Source: Mesorhizobium sp. (GTDB lineage Bacteria > Pseudomonadota > Alphaproteobacteria > Rhizobiales > Rhizobiaceae). From it: DNA of 64,000 nucleotides. Shown piece after piece: positions 48,629 to 58,391 of this stretch. Under the pieces are notes generated by a model. The model saw only the letters and a program-made list of their open reading frames with translations. It was not told the origin of the DNA and made no database searches. The DNA is taken from contig SAJS01000020.1 in NCBI GenBank assembly GCA_004017535.1, forward strand, positions 55,980-119,979. The letters run 5' to 3'. The first letter of the stretch is position 1, and each line of letters begins with the position of its first letter. The position numbers were made by a program, and so were the translations under genes.

Positions 48629-49426
48629 ATGTTCTACTACCTGTCGAAAATCTTCTGGTTCTTCGGCCAACCGATCAACCTGGCGATCTTCCTGCTGCTC
48701 GCCGGACTGTTGGCGGCGCTGTTCCGGCGCCGCCGGCTGGCGGCGACGGGCAGTGTGCTCGGCATCGCGGTCCTGGTTCTTTCGGCCTGGACGTCGGTCG
48801 GCGCGATGATGCTCAATCCGCTGGAAGAACGCTTTCCGAAGCCGCCATTGCCCGAGAAGGTCGACGGCATCGTCGTGCTTGGCGGTGGCTTCGAGGGTGC
48901 CATCAATCTGGCGCGCGGCGGTTATGAGCTTAACAGCAGCGGCGACCGCATGGTGGAGACGGCGATCCTCGCTCGCCGTTTCCCGCAGGCGAAGATCGTC
49001 GTGTCCGGCGGCAATGGCTCGCTTTTCCTCGACGGCGAGGGCGACGCCGACACGGCGCCGCGCCTGCTTGGGGCGCTTGGCGTCTCCGCTGATCGCCTGA
49101 TTCTCGAGGATAAATCGCGCAACACCTACGAGAATGCTGTCTTCTCGCGAAAGCTTGTCGAGCCAAAGCCTGGCGAGACGTGGCTGCTGGTCACCTCGGC
49201 CTTCCACATGCCGCGCGCAAAGGCCCTGTTCGACAAGGCGGGCTTTGCGACCATTCCGTGGCCAGTCGACTATCGCACCTCGGGCAAGGAAGGCGCTGGC
49301 TTCTACCGCGACAATCCGATGGACTCCATACAGGCGACCTCCATCGCGTTCCGCGAATGGATCGGGCTTTTCGCCTATAGGCTATCCGGCAAGACCGATC
49401 AGTTCTTCCCCGGACCGAGCGGCTGA
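48629..49426 (+). CDS. YdcF/ElyC family protein (DUF218)
   Basis: A 265-aa protein with two N-terminal membrane helices (NLAIFLLLAGLLAALF; LGIAVLVLSAWTSVGAMML) and a DUF218 domain: VDGIVVLGGGFEG, AKIVVSGGNGSLF, LEDKSRNTYENAVFSRKL, LLVTSAFHMPRAKALFDKAGF. ElyC in E. coli affects peptidoglycan and lipid carrier use; this member could play a similar envelope role. It overlaps the convergent DUF599 gene by 28 bases. Confidence 0.93.
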   Translation: MFYYLSKIFWFFGQPINLAIFLLLAGLLAALFRRRRLAATGSVLGIAVLVLSAWTSVGAMMLNPLEERFPKPPLPEKVDGIVVLGGGFEGAINLARGGYELNSSGDRMVETAILARRFPQAKIVVSGGNGSLFLDGEGDADTAPRLLGALGVSADRLILEDKSRNTYENAVFSRKLVEPKPGETWLLVTSAFHMPRAKALFDKAGFATIPWPVDYRTSGKEGAGFYRDNPMDSIQATSIAFREWIGLFAYRLSGKTDQFFPGPSG

Positions 49427-50118
49427 CCGAGCACCGCCTGCCGGGCCGCCGAGAAGAACTGGCGGCGCACCAGCACCGCCAGAAGCACCAGGGTGGACAT
49501 CACGAAGACGACCGGGTCGACGAACCAGCCGAGATAGCCGATCGAGAAGAAGACGGCGCGGAGCCCCGCGTTGAAGTGCTTGCCGGCGAGCACGTTCATG
49601 CGCGTCGCCCGCCACACTGCGGTTTCGCTGACCGGATTGCGCGAAGCAGGGCCATGCGGGGTCGGCACCGCACCGATCAGGATCGAGCAATAGTTGAACA
49701 GCCGGTAGGCCCAGCCGAATTTGAAGAAGGCGAAAGCCAGGATCAGCACCAGGCCGAATACCTTGGTCTGGAAAGCTTCGCGCGACGAAGCCTCGCCGAA
49801 GGGCAGGTCGGCCAGCACCTGAAGCACGCGGTCGGAGGCGCCGAGAAGGGCAAAGCAGCCGCCGAGCGCGATCAGGGAAGACGAGGCAAAGAAGGCGGTG
49901 CCTTGCTGCAGGCCGCCCATGATGGCGGTGTCGACGATGCGGATTTCGCGCTCGGCCATATTGCGCATCCAGGCCTCGCGCTGGGCATTCATCGCGGTCG
50001 TCAGCGAGACCCGGCTGATCAGCTTGCCGTCGGAGGCGAGCGTGTGCAGCACCCAGACGACCAGGAAGAAGGTCAAAGCCGCCAGATCTGCCATTGAGAG
50101 ATGGAGTGAGTCGCCCAT
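49399..50118 (-). CDS. DUF599 membrane protein
   Basis: A 239-aa protein with four hydrophobic segments. It carries the DUF599 pattern: LAALTFFLVVWVLHTL, then WMRNMAEREIRIVDTAIMGGL, and FFKFGWAYRLFNYCSILIGAVP with NVLAGKHFNAGLRAVFFSI. Function unknown. The ATG at 50118 is preceded by an in-frame extension without family likeness, so the shorter form is used. 3' overlap with the YdcF gene. Confidence 0.9.
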   Translation of the reverse strand: MGDSLHLSMADLAALTFFLVVWVLHTLASDGKLISRVSLTTAMNAQREAWMRNMAEREIRIVDTAIMGGLQQGTAFFASSSLIALGGCFALLGASDRVLQVLADLPFGEASSREAFQTKVFGLVLILAFAFFKFGWAYRLFNYCSILIGAVPTPHGPASRNPVSETAVWRATRMNVLAGKHFNAGLRAVFFSIGYLGWFVDPVVFVMSTLVLLAVLVRRQFFSAARQAVLGQPLGPGKN

Positions 50119-50298
50119 GCGCTCTTGTAACACAGGCGATGCCGGCGCTTCGACGGGGCAGGAGGCCTCGGCAAGGCGATGTCGCTGGCGGAGCAAACAA
50201 GGTCGGCAGCCGCCGCGCCGCGGCTTGCAAAACAGCGGAAACATCGGGGGGAATTCCTATATGTAAGTTTGTGACCGGCGCTCAGGAGACAATGGCCC

Positions 50299-51702
50299 GT
50301 GTTCCTTTCGGTTTTCGACCTGTTCAAGATCGGCATCGGCCCTTCGAGCTCGCACACGATGGGGCCGATGACGGCTGCGCGCCGCTTTCTCGACGAGATC
50401 CTGGCCGGCGACTGGCCGCGCCCGGCAGGCGTCAAAGTCGATCGCATCGGCGCCAGCCTGCATGGCTCGCTTGCCTATACCGGCATCGGCCACGGCTCGG
50501 ATCGCGCCGTCGTCCTCGGCCTGGCCGGCCAGACGCCGCAGACGGTCGATCCGGACGAGGCCGACGGCATCGTCGCTCGCATCGGCGCGGAAAAGCGGAT
50601 TTCACCGCCGGGGCACCCAACATACCGTTTCGATCCTGCCAAGGACCTCGTGCTTGACCGCAAGACGCCGCTGACCGGTCATGCCAACGGCATGGCCTTC
50701 TATGCCTATGACGCATCCGACCGGCTGCTGCTCAAGCGCATCTATTATTCGATCGGTGGCGGCTTCGTCGTTTCGGAGGAAGAACTGCAGCGCATCAAGG
50801 CCAAGGGCTCGGTGACGACCGAGGGCAGACGAGTGCCGTATCCCTTCAAGAATGCCGTCGAGATGCTGGCGATGGCTGCAAAGAGCGGGCTTTCGATCGC
50901 CGAGATGAAGCGCGCCAACGAGGAAAAGCATATGTCGCGCGAGGAGCTCGATGCGGGCCTCGACGCGATCTGGGGCGCCATGAAAGGCTGCATCGACCGC
51001 GGCCTTTCGCAGGACGGCATCATGCCGGGCGGGCTGAAGGTGCGTCGCCGCGCGCGGCAACTGCACGACAAGCTGCAGGAACAGTGGCAGCAGAACCGGC
51101 CCAACCCCTTGCTCGCCAATGACTGGCTGTCGATCTACGCCATGGCGGTCAACGAGGAGAACGCCGCCGGCGGCCGCGTCGTCACGGCGCCGACCAATGG
51201 CGCCGCCGGCACGCTGCCGGCGGTGCTGCGCTATTGGCTGCATTTCCATCCCGAAGCCGATCAGCCGAGCATCCGCGACTTCCTGCTGACAGCCGCCGCC
51301 GTCGGCGGCATCATCAAGTCCAACGCCTCGATCTCGGGCGCCGAAGTCGGCTGCCAGGGCGAGGTAGGTTCCGCTTCCGCGATGGCCGCCGCCGGTCTTT
51401 GCGCAGTGATGGGCGGCACGCCCGAGCAGGTGGAGAACGCCGCTGAGATCGCGCTCGAGCATCATCTCGGCATGACCTGCGATCCTGTCGGCGGCCTGGT
51501 GCAGGTGCCCTGCATCGAGCGCAATGCGCTCGGCGCGGTGAAGGCAGTCACCGCCGCTTCCTTGGCCATCAAGGGCGACGGCACGCATTTCGTGCCGCTC
51601 GACGCCGCGATCGAGACCATGCGCCAGACCGGCCTCGATATGAACGAGAAGTACAAGGAAACCAGCCTCGGCGGGCTCGCGGTGAACGTGGTGGAGTGCT
51701 GA
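50299..51702 (+). CDS. sdaA: L-serine ammonia-lyase (iron-sulfur type)
   Basis: A 467-aa enzyme that converts L-serine to pyruvate and ammonia. [24 protein letters not shown] opens the beta domain. The cluster cysteines are likely those in [31 protein letters not shown] and VPCIERN. The single-chain form matches the usual Gram-negative length (about 455-470). It starts with GTG; AGGAG lies ten bases upstream. An ATG at 50292 is in another frame. Confidence 0.97.
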   Translation: MFLSVFDLFKIGIGPSSSHTMGPMTAARRFLDEILAGDWPRPAGVKVDRIGASLHGSLAYTGIGHGSDRAVVLGLAGQTPQTVDPDEADGIVARIGAEKRISPPGHPTYRFDPAKDLVLDRKTPLTGHANGMAFYAYDASDRLLLKRIYYSIGGGFVVSEEELQRIKAKGSVTTEGRRVPYPFKNAVEMLAMAAKSGLSIAEMKRANEEKHMSREELDAGLDAIWGAMKGCIDRGLSQDGIMPGGLKVRRRARQLHDKLQEQWQQNRPNPLLANDWLSIYAMAVNEENAAGGRVVTAPTNGAAGTLPAVLRYWLHFHPEADQPSIRDFLLTAAAVGGIIKSNASISGAEVGCQGEVGSASAMAAAGLCAVMGGTPEQVENAAEIALEHHLGMTCDPVGGLVQVPCIERNALGAVKAVTAASLAIKGDGTHFVPLDAAIETMRQTGLDMNEKYKETSLGGLAVNVVEC

Positions 51703-51786
51703 GGTCTTACGGACACTCCAGGCTGGCCCTGTGGAGAAGTCTCTCAAGGCGTTGACGCCTCAACCCTCGCGGCTAAATCTTGGGGC

Positions 51787-52224
51787 ATGTCACTCAATCT
51801 CCTAAAACTGTGCGTCGGCTGCGACAGCGTCGAGGACCTCGAAGAGTGGATCGCCTTCCGCCTCGACGAGCGGCGCCGCGCCGGCGAGCCGGTCGAGCAT
51901 TGGCACACCACCCGCATGGTGCCGACGCGCGGCAGCGAGATCACCGATGGCGGCTCGCTCTATTGGGTGATCAAGGGCAGCGTGCAGTGCCGGCAGCTGA
52001 TCACCGAGATCCGGCCCTTCACTGACGCTGAAGGTATCGGCCGCTGTCATCTGGTGCTCGATCCCGAGGTCGTGCGCACCGACTGGCAGCCGCGGCGCGC
52101 CTTCCAGGGCTGGCGTTACCTCAAGCCCGCCGATGCGCCGGCAGATCTCGGCAAGGGCAGGGTGGCGCTCGCCGAGATGCCGCCGAAGCTGAGGCTCGAA
52201 CTCGCCGAACTCGGCCTGCTCTAA
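51787..52224 (+). CDS. DUF1489 family protein
   Basis: A 145-aa soluble protein with the DUF1489 pattern: MSLNLLKLCVGCDSVEDLEEW, HTTRMVPTRGSEITDGGSLYWVIKG, ITEIRPFTDAEGIGRCHLVLDPEVVRT and RAFQGWRYLKPADAPADL. The family is found mostly in alphaproteobacteria and has no established role. The pattern around TRMVP ... DGGSLYW suggests an RNA- or nucleotide-binding fold, but that is a guess. Confidence 0.93.
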   Translation: MSLNLLKLCVGCDSVEDLEEWIAFRLDERRRAGEPVEHWHTTRMVPTRGSEITDGGSLYWVIKGSVQCRQLITEIRPFTDAEGIGRCHLVLDPEVVRTDWQPRRAFQGWRYLKPADAPADLGKGRVALAEMPPKLRLELAELGLL

Positions 52225-52324
52225 GCGCTGGCCCTTCGGCTCGCCCAGCGTGGGGCTTGCAAGCGGCGGACCTAGGTCCCATCCTATTTCCTATGCTCAG
52301 TCATCCGTATGGCGGCGCAAACCG

Positions 52325-53023
52325 ATGGGTGTGATCCTCGCATTGGCGGCAATCCTTGTGGTGCTTTTTGGCGCCGCGTTGCTGTTTGTGCGTGCTGATG
52401 CGGCGAGGATGGCCGACGGTCTGCGATCGCTCGGGCCGGCTTTGCTGGGGCTGGTCGGCGCGCCCATGCTGGTCTTCGGCCGCAGCCTCATCGGCGGACT
52501 GCTTCTGCTCGCGGCGCTCGCCTGGGTCGGCTGGATTCGGACGAAACGGCCTCCGGCGCGGGCCGCCGCTTCCAAACATTCGACGGTGCGCACCGCCGCG
52601 CTCGAAATGGACCTCGACCACGACAGCGGCAGGCTCGAAGGGCTTGTTCTGGCCGGGCGCTATGAAGGCAAGATGCTTGGCGCGATGGGGCTGACGGATC
52701 TGCGCCAGCTTTATGGCGAGCTCAGCCCCGATCCGGAGAGTCGCCAGCTCCTAGAGACGTATCTTGACGGCCGTTTTCCCGTCTGGCGCAAGGACGCGCA
52801 GCCGCACAGTGACGAAGGGCTGGGTGTTGCGCCAGGTGCGGGCGCCATGACTAAGGAGGAGGCCTACAAGGTCCTTGGTCTTGAAGCGGGGGCCGCCGCG
52901 GCGGATATCCGCAAGGCGCACCGCCGCCTGATGCAGCGCCTGAACGCCGATATCGGCGGCACGTCTGTCCTGGCGGCGCGGATCAATGAAGCCAAGGACG
53001 TCCTGCTCTCCAATCACGATTAG
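52325..53023 (+). CDS. Membrane-anchored J-domain-like protein without HPD
   Basis: A 232-aa protein. The N-terminus has two hydrophobic segments (ILALAAILVVLFGAALLFV; LLGLVGAPMLVFGRS...LLLLAALAWVGWI). The C-terminus (about 175-232) is a J-like domain: TKEEAYKVLGLEAGAAAADIRKAHRRLMQRL, then N207-A-D209 where a functional J-domain has HPD, and GGTSVLAARINEAKDVLLSNH, as in Pam18/TIM14-like bacterial proteins. Loss of HPD should prevent stimulation of DnaK, so it may be regulatory, like mitochondrial Pam16, or decayed. Confidence 0.88.
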   Translation: MGVILALAAILVVLFGAALLFVRADAARMADGLRSLGPALLGLVGAPMLVFGRSLIGGLLLLAALAWVGWIRTKRPPARAAASKHSTVRTAALEMDLDHDSGRLEGLVLAGRYEGKMLGAMGLTDLRQLYGELSPDPESRQLLETYLDGRFPVWRKDAQPHSDEGLGVAPGAGAMTKEEAYKVLGLEAGAAAADIRKAHRRLMQRLNADIGGTSVLAARINEAKDVLLSNHD

Positions 53024-53066
53024 TCTCCTTCGACGCCGGTACCTTCCGGGAGATTTGAACAGCCGC

Positions 53067-54491
53067 CTATTGCTCGACGGCGTAGCACGAGATTTTCTTG
53101 CGCTTCAGGGCATCGCAGGCCTTCCAGGCGGCATTCTTCGAGCCGAAGCCGCCGAAGCGGGCGCGGTAGTAGGTGACGCCATCCTTGTCGAAGGCGACGG
53201 TGAAGCCGGAAGCGTCGGCCAGGACCTTCGGCGCCTGCTTGGCGGTCTGATCGAGAAGGCTCTGAGCTCCGGATTTGGTGGGCGAGGAAGCAACCTGAAC
53301 CACCCAGCCGGACGGAACCGACGACGTCTTCACCGGATCGATCGCCGGCGCGGCGGGTGCCGGTTCGGCATAGGCCGTGACCGCCTGCGATGTGGTCTCC
53401 TGCGGCTTGGCAGCCGGCGCCATGGCGGCCACCGCAACCGTCTTCACCTTCCTGACCTGGATCACGGGCTTCGTCTCTTCGGCGACCTGTTGGGTATCGT
53501 CCTGGACGTCGTCGGCCGAGGCAACGACAGTGTCGTCCGTCGCCGGCTTTTCGTCCGGTGTCGGTGCGTCATGCTTGGGCAAAAAGACCTTGGCCAGCGT
53601 CTTGACCGGATTGTCGTTGCCCTTGGCGATGAGATCGCCGCCGCCGCGCGTCGATGCGCGCGGCAGATAGGTGGTGATCAGCGCGGCCATCTGGTTGTCG
53701 CGGCTGCGGCCGGAAGCGCCGCCCATCACCACCGCGACGAGGCGGCGGTCGCCGTCGGCGACGGAGGAGACAAGATTGTAACCCGACATGCGGGTGTAGC
53801 CGGTCTTGATGCCGTCGACGCCCTTGATGCGGCCAAGCAGACGGTTGTGGCCGTTGATGCGCTGGCGGCCATACAGGAACGAGCGTTGCGAGAAATAGCC
53901 GTAATATTGCGGGAAATGCTCGCGCAGCGCGATGCCCAGCATGGCCATGTCGTGCGCGGTGGTGAACTGGCCGGGGTCGGGCAGACCGTTGGCGTTGCGG
54001 AAGACGGTGCCGTTCATGCCGAGCTGGCGCGCCTTGGCGGTCATTATGCGGGCGAAATTGTCTTCGCTGCCGCCGAGCATCTCGCCAAGCGCGGTTGCCG
54101 AGTCGTTGGCTGATTTCGTCACCATTGACAGGATCGCGGTCTCTACCGGAACCGAGCCGCCGGCGCGCACGCCAAGCTTGGTCGGCGGCTGCGCGGCGGC
54201 ATGCGCCGAATACGGCACCGGCGTGTTCTTGCTGATCCGGCCCTTCGCCAATGCCTCGAAAGTGAGGTAGAGCGTCATCATCTTGGTGAGTGAAGCCGGA
54301 TAGCGCCGGCCATTGGCGTCGGCCGAATAGAGCACCTTGCCGGTCTTGGCATCCACGACAATGGCCGCGGATTTTGCGGCAAGGGCCGACGCGATATCGG
54401 CGGCGACGATCGTCATCGCCAGCGCCGCGACCATGACTGCCTTGAAGGAGAATGAGGATTTGGAGACCAGCCCCGACAACGCCTGACGCAC
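53067..54491 (-). CDS. D-alanyl-D-alanine carboxypeptidase with C-terminal SPOR domain
   Basis: A 474-aa penicillin-binding protein (peptidase S11). A signal sequence (about 1-39, ending ALAA) precedes the catalytic domain: S67-LT-K70 (SxxK), SAND (SxN) and KTG in DGIKTGYTRMSGYN. A proline/glutamate-rich linker is followed by a SPOR domain (about 396-474; GWVVQVASSPTKSGAQSLLD), which targets denuded septal peptidoglycan. It trims stem peptides at the division site. The gene is preceded by an inverted repeat GTTACCA/TGGTAAC at 54576-54598. Confidence 0.95.
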   Translation of the reverse strand: MRQALSGLVSKSSFSFKAVMVAALAMTIVAADIASALAAKSAAIVVDAKTGKVLYSADANGRRYPASLTKMMTLYLTFEALAKGRISKNTPVPYSAHAAAQPPTKLGVRAGGSVPVETAILSMVTKSANDSATALGEMLGGSEDNFARIMTAKARQLGMNGTVFRNANGLPDPGQFTTAHDMAMLGIALREHFPQYYGYFSQRSFLYGRQRINGHNRLLGRIKGVDGIKTGYTRMSGYNLVSSVADGDRRLVAVVMGGASGRSRDNQMAALITTYLPRASTRGGGDLIAKGNDNPVKTLAKVFLPKHDAPTPDEKPATDDTVVASADDVQDDTQQVAEETKPVIQVRKVKTVAVAAMAPAAKPQETTSQAVTAYAEPAPAAPAIDPVKTSSVPSGWVVQVASSPTKSGAQSLLDQTAKQAPKVLADASGFTVAFDKDGVTYYRARFGGFGSKNAAWKACDALKRKKISCYAVEQ

Positions 54492-54690
54492 CGTTACTTA
54501 CCCTGAAATTTTCGTTGCCCCGGAGGCGGCTACGGGAGTGCCTGCCTCACTTCCGACCAAGCTATCGCGGTCAGCGTTACCAATCCGTTTATGGTAACCG
54601 CCGCGTTCACCATTTTTCGGCAAATCGAGCCTCTCTTTAGTCGAATTTTACCTGCCGGCGGCGCTGGAGCCCCTGCGCAACAAGGGATTC

Positions 54691-54732
54691 TTGACTTTTG
54701 TGCATCGCACAATATATTAAGGTGCATTGCAC
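54691..54732 (+). promoter_or_regulatory. Phasin promoter with two PhaR-like operator boxes
   Basis: TTGACT (54691-54696) and TATATT (54713-54718), 16-bp spacer. Between them lies the palindrome TTGTGC-ATC-GCACAA (54698-54712); a second box GTGC-ATT-GCAC lies at 54722-54732, about two helical turns on and near the start of transcription. TGC-N-GCA palindromes are bound by PhaR, which releases DNA when polyhydroxybutyrate accumulates. The layout fits repression of phasin synthesis. Confidence 0.6.
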
Positions 54733-54779
54733 AAGGGCGCCCGGGGCAAAAAGGGCGTTTCAACCAAGGGAAGTATGAA

Positions 54780-55109
54780 ATGACCCAGACCTATGAGGAC
54801 TTCACGAAATACGGCAAGGAGTTTGCCGACACCGGGCTGAAGAGCTTTGCCTCGCTCACCAAGGGCGCGCAGGCGATCGCCACCGAAGCCGGCGAATACA
54901 CCAAGAAGAGCTTCGAGGCCGGCAGCGCCGCCTTCGAGAAGCTGTTCGCGGCCAAGTCGATCGAGAAGGCTATCGAGATCCAGACCGATTACGCAAAGCA
55001 GAGCTATGAGAGCTTCGTGGCTGAGGCCAGCAAGATCGGCAATCTCTATGCCGAGCTCGCCAAGGAGGCTTACAAGCCGTTCGAATCGGTGGTCGCCAAA
55101 GCGAAGTAA
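54780..55109 (+). CDS. Phasin family protein
   Basis: A 109-aa helical protein, MTQTYEDFTKYGKEFADTGLKSFASL, followed by TKKSFEAGSAAFEKLFAAKSIEKAIEIQTDYAKQSYESFVAEASK, the phasin_2 pattern. Phasins coat polyhydroxyalkanoate granules; the PhaR-like boxes upstream support this. It is alanine-rich with amphipathic helices and no signal peptide. The ATG at 54780 lies after AAGGGAAG. A strong terminator follows at 55156-55185. Confidence 0.93.
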   Translation: MTQTYEDFTKYGKEFADTGLKSFASLTKGAQAIATEAGEYTKKSFEAGSAAFEKLFAAKSIEKAIEIQTDYAKQSYESFVAEASKIGNLYAELAKEAYKPFESVVAKAK

Positions 55110-55155
55110 TTTCGCCTGATCACATCCGATACGGCCAGCCGGCCTGCAAAAAGGG

Positions 55156-55185
55156 CCCGGTCGCGGAAACGCGGCCGGGTTTTTT
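55156..55185 (+). terminator. Rho-independent terminator of the phasin gene
   Basis: A 10-bp stem, CCCGGTCGCG / CGCGGCCGGG, with one G-T pair and a stable GAAA tetraloop, followed by six T residues. Confidence 0.92.
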
Positions 55186-55386
55186 CGTGGCCGATCGCAA
55201 CCCGATGCACATTGCCGCATTCACGATTGAGAAATTCGCTGAGGTTTGCCCACCTAGCCATATTGTCAGCTAAACAGAAGGGCTTAAAATCGTCCATCGA
55301 GAACCTACATGTTGAACTCGCATGAGGATTCGAAAAGGCTGGACTACGTGACGATCGGTTTGACTGCCACGGCAGGCGTGGTGCGA

Positions 55387-55713
55387 ATGCAAAGTGACGG
55401 GGACCGCAACGATCCCGGTCGCGGTACCGCTGTCATCACGCGCACTAAGACCAAGACCAAAAAGCCCAGTCTCTACCGGGTCCTCATTCTGAACGACGAT
55501 TACACTCCCATGGAGTTCGTCGTTCACGTCCTGGAGCGTTTTTTCCAAAAGGACCGCGAGGCCGCCACACGCATCATGCTTCATGTTCACAATCATGGAG
55601 TGGGCGAGTGCGGCGTCTACACATTCGAGGTGGCCGAGACCAAGGTGTCCCAGGTCATGGATTTCGCCCGACAGAATCAGCATCCGCTGCAATGCGTGAT
55701 GGAGAAGAAGTGA
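55387..55713 (+). CDS. clpS: ATP-dependent Clp protease adaptor ClpS
   Basis: A 108-aa adaptor that delivers N-end rule substrates to ClpAP. The core is [25 protein letters not shown] with the conserved NDD/TPMEFV pocket, then [28 protein letters not shown]. The preceding disordered N-tail, rich in Thr and Lys ([12 protein letters not shown]), is typical. I chose ATG 55387; an in-frame ATG at 55309 would give 134 aa with a longer N-tail. clpA follows after 6 bases. Confidence 0.95.
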   Translation: MQSDGDRNDPGRGTAVITRTKTKTKKPSLYRVLILNDDYTPMEFVVHVLERFFQKDREAATRIMLHVHNHGVGECGVYTFEVAETKVSQVMDFARQNQHPLQCVMEKK

Positions 55714-55719
55714 GGTAAC

Positions 55720-58185
55720 ATGCCGGCTTTCTCCCAAGGCCTGGAAAAGGCGCTACATCAGGCGCTGACATTCGCCAACGAGCGGCATCATGAGTATGCG
55801 ACGCTCGAACATCTGCTGCTTGCCCTGATCGACGACACGGAGGCGGCCGCCGTCATGCGCGCCTGCAACGTCGATCTCGACGAGCTCAAGCACACCGTTC
55901 TCACCTATATCGACACAGAGCTGGACAACCTCGTCACCGGCTACGACGAGGATTCCAAGCCGACGGCAGGCTTCCAGCGCGTCATCCAGCGCGCCGTGAT
56001 CCATGTGCAGTCGTCCGGCCGCGAGGAAGTGTCCGGCGCCAACGTGCTCGTCGCCATCTTCGCCGAGCGCGAGAGCCACGCCGCCTATTTCCTGCAGGAA
56101 CAGCAGATGACCCGCTACGACGCGGTCAACTACATCTCGCACGGAATCGCCAAGCGCCCGGGCGCTTCGGAATCGCGCACCCCGCGCGGCGCCGAGGACG
56201 AGCAAGGCGGCCAGAACGGCGCCGAGCCGCAGGAGGAAAACGGCAAGAAGAAGCAGCAGGACGCGCTGACGGCCTACTGCGTCAACCTCAACAACAAGGC
56301 CCGCGCCGGCAAGATCGACCCGCTGATCGGCCGCGACAGCGAGATCAACCGCACCATCCAGGTGCTGTGCCGCCGGTCCAAGAACAACCCGCTCTATGTC
56401 GGCGACCCCGGCGTCGGCAAGACGGCGATCGCCGAAGGCCTTGCCAAGCGCATCGTCGAAGGCGATGTGCCGGAAGTGCTGCAGGATGCCACCATCTTCG
56501 CGCTCGACATGGGCACGCTCTTGGCCGGCACCCGCTATCGCGGCGACTTCGAGGAGCGGCTGAAGCAGGTCGTGAAGGAACTCGAGGATTATCCGGGAGC
56601 GGTGCTGTTCATCGACGAGATCCACACCGTGATCGGAGCGGGCGCCACCTCGGGCGGCGCCATGGATGCATCGAACCTTCTGAAGCCGGCGCTGTCGTCC
56701 GGCGCGATCCGCTGCATCGGCTCGACCACCTATAAGGAGTTCCGCCAGTTCTTCGAGAAGGACCGCGCTTTGGTGCGGCGCTTCCAGAAGATCGACGTCA
56801 ACGAGCCGACCATCGAGGACGCCATCGAGATCATGAAGGGCCTGAAGCCCTATTTCGAGGAGTTCCACAAGGTCCGTTACACGAGCGAAGCCATCAAGGC
56901 CTCGGTCGAGCTGTCGGCCCGCTACATCAACGACCGCAAGCTGCCGGACAAGGCGATCGACGTGATCGACGAGACTGGCGCCTCGCAGATGCTGGTGCCG
57001 GAAGCCAAGCGCAAGAAGACGATCGGCATAAAGGAGATCGAGGCGACGATCGCCACCATGGCGCGCATCCCGCCGAAGACGGTCTCGGCCGATGACGAGA
57101 AGGTGCTGCAGGGTCTGGACGTCGAGCTGAAGCGCGTCGTCTACGGCCAGGATACCGCGATCACCGCGCTCACCTCGGCGATCAAGTTGGCGCGCGCCGG
57201 CCTGCGTGAACCGGAGAAGCCGATCGGCTCCTACCTGTTCTCGGGTCCGACCGGCGTCGGCAAGACGGAAGTGGCCAAGCAACTTGCCGCCTCGCTCGGC
57301 GTCGAGCTGATCCGCTTCGACATGTCGGAATACATGGAACGCCACACCGTCTCGCGGCTGATCGGCGCGCCTCCCGGCTATGTCGGCTTCGATCAGGGCG
57401 GCCTGCTCACTGACGGCGTCGACCAGCATCCGCATTGCGTGCTGCTGCTCGACGAGGTCGAGAAGGCGCATCCGGACCTGTTCAACATCCTGTTGCAGGT
57501 GATGGACCATGGCAAGCTGACCGACCATAACGGCAAGCAGATCGACTTCCGCAACGTGATCCTGATCATGACCACCAATGCGGGCGCGTCGGATGCGCAG
57601 CGCGCGGCGATCGGCTTCGGCTCGACCAAGCGCGAAGGCGACGATGTCGAGGCGATCAACCGGCTGTTCACGCCGGAGTTCCGCAACCGTCTCGATGCGA
57701 TCATCCCGTTCGGCTCGCTGCCGGTGCCGGTTATCCATCAGGTGGTGCAGAAGTTCGTCATGCAGCTCGAGGCCCAGCTCTCCGAGCGTGGCGTCACCTT
57801 CGACCTGTCGCAGGACGCGATCGCCTGGCTGGCCGACAAGGGCTATGACGAGCGCATGGGCGCCCGTCCGCTCGGCCGGGTCATCCAGGAGCACATCAAA
57901 AAGCCGCTGGCGGACGAAGTGCTGTTCGGCAAGCTCAAGAAGGGCGGCACGGTGCGCGTCACCGTCGAGAAGAAGGAAACCGGCGAGTCCGGCCTGAAGC
58001 TCGAATCGCTCGCCGACGAGTCGCCCGTGCAGCCGAAGAAGGAAGAGCCGGAAGACGCGCCGAAGCCGAAGAAGGCGGTGGCCAAGAAGCCTGCGCCCAA
58101 GAAGGCGGTGGCGCAGAAGCCGGAGCCGAAGGGCAAGGACGGCAACAAGCGCAGCCTTGTGCCGCAACTGCCGCGCAAGGGCTGA
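55720..58185 (+). CDS. clpA: ATP-dependent Clp protease ATP-binding subunit ClpA
   Basis: An 821-aa AAA+ unfoldase of the ClpAP protease. N-domain (about 1-150): [34 protein letters not shown], which binds ClpS. The first AAA+ module has Walker [16 protein letters not shown], the second [20 protein letters not shown] near residue 629 is the ClpP-docking loop. The tail beyond 760 is Lys/Pro/Ala-rich, unlike E. coli ClpA (758 aa), but usual for rhizobial ClpA. It overlaps no gene; terminator at 58211. Confidence 0.98.
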   Translation: MPAFSQGLEKALHQALTFANERHHEYATLEHLLLALIDDTEAAAVMRACNVDLDELKHTVLTYIDTELDNLVTGYDEDSKPTAGFQRVIQRAVIHVQSSGREEVSGANVLVAIFAERESHAAYFLQEQQMTRYDAVNYISHGIAKRPGASESRTPRGAEDEQGGQNGAEPQEENGKKKQQDALTAYCVNLNNKARAGKIDPLIGRDSEINRTIQVLCRRSKNNPLYVGDPGVGKTAIAEGLAKRIVEGDVPEVLQDATIFALDMGTLLAGTRYRGDFEERLKQVVKELEDYPGAVLFIDEIHTVIGAGATSGGAMDASNLLKPALSSGAIRCIGSTTYKEFRQFFEKDRALVRRFQKIDVNEPTIEDAIEIMKGLKPYFEEFHKVRYTSEAIKASVELSARYINDRKLPDKAIDVIDETGASQMLVPEAKRKKTIGIKEIEATIATMARIPPKTVSADDEKVLQGLDVELKRVVYGQDTAITALTSAIKLARAGLREPEKPIGSYLFSGPTGVGKTEVAKQLAASLGVELIRFDMSEYMERHTVSRLIGAPPGYVGFDQGGLLTDGVDQHPHCVLLLDEVEKAHPDLFNILLQVMDHGKLTDHNGKQIDFRNVILIMTTNAGASDAQRAAIGFGSTKREGDDVEAINRLFTPEFRNRLDAIIPFGSLPVPVIHQVVQKFVMQLEAQLSERGVTFDLSQDAIAWLADKGYDERMGARPLGRVIQEHIKKPLADEVLFGKLKKGGTVRVTVEKKETGESGLKLESLADESPVQPKKEEPEDAPKPKKAVAKKPAPKKAVAQKPEPKGKDGNKRSLVPQLPRKG

Positions 58186-58210
58186 TCGGCCTTACCCCGA
58201 ATTGCAGAAA

Positions 58211-58233
58211 AGCCCCGGCGACGGGGCTTTTTT
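58211..58233 (+). terminator. Rho-independent terminator of clpSA
   Basis: Stem AGCCCCG / CGGGGCT with a GCGA loop and a run of six T residues; the A-run before it would allow function from the other strand too. Confidence 0.92.
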
Positions 58234-58391
58234 GTTGCAGGGACAAATGTGGAAATCGGCCGGATTATCCTTAGCGGTGCGTGTGGCAGATGTCCTCCAA
58301 CCGCCAACAGATTTTCCTGGATCAATGGAAAGACGATGCCCCGCTTTCGGTGCGGTTCGCATCCTATTGCCGCGCATGCTATGGCCGGCAC

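Noticed and set aside
50292-50320. An ATG at 50292 as the start of the serine ammonia-lyase
   Set aside because: It lies in another frame; the GTG at 50299 opens the conserved family N-terminus.
55753-58167. An 804-codon minus-strand frame opposite clpA
   Set aside because: Composition is typical of antisense of a GC-rich gene; ClpA is unambiguous on the plus strand.
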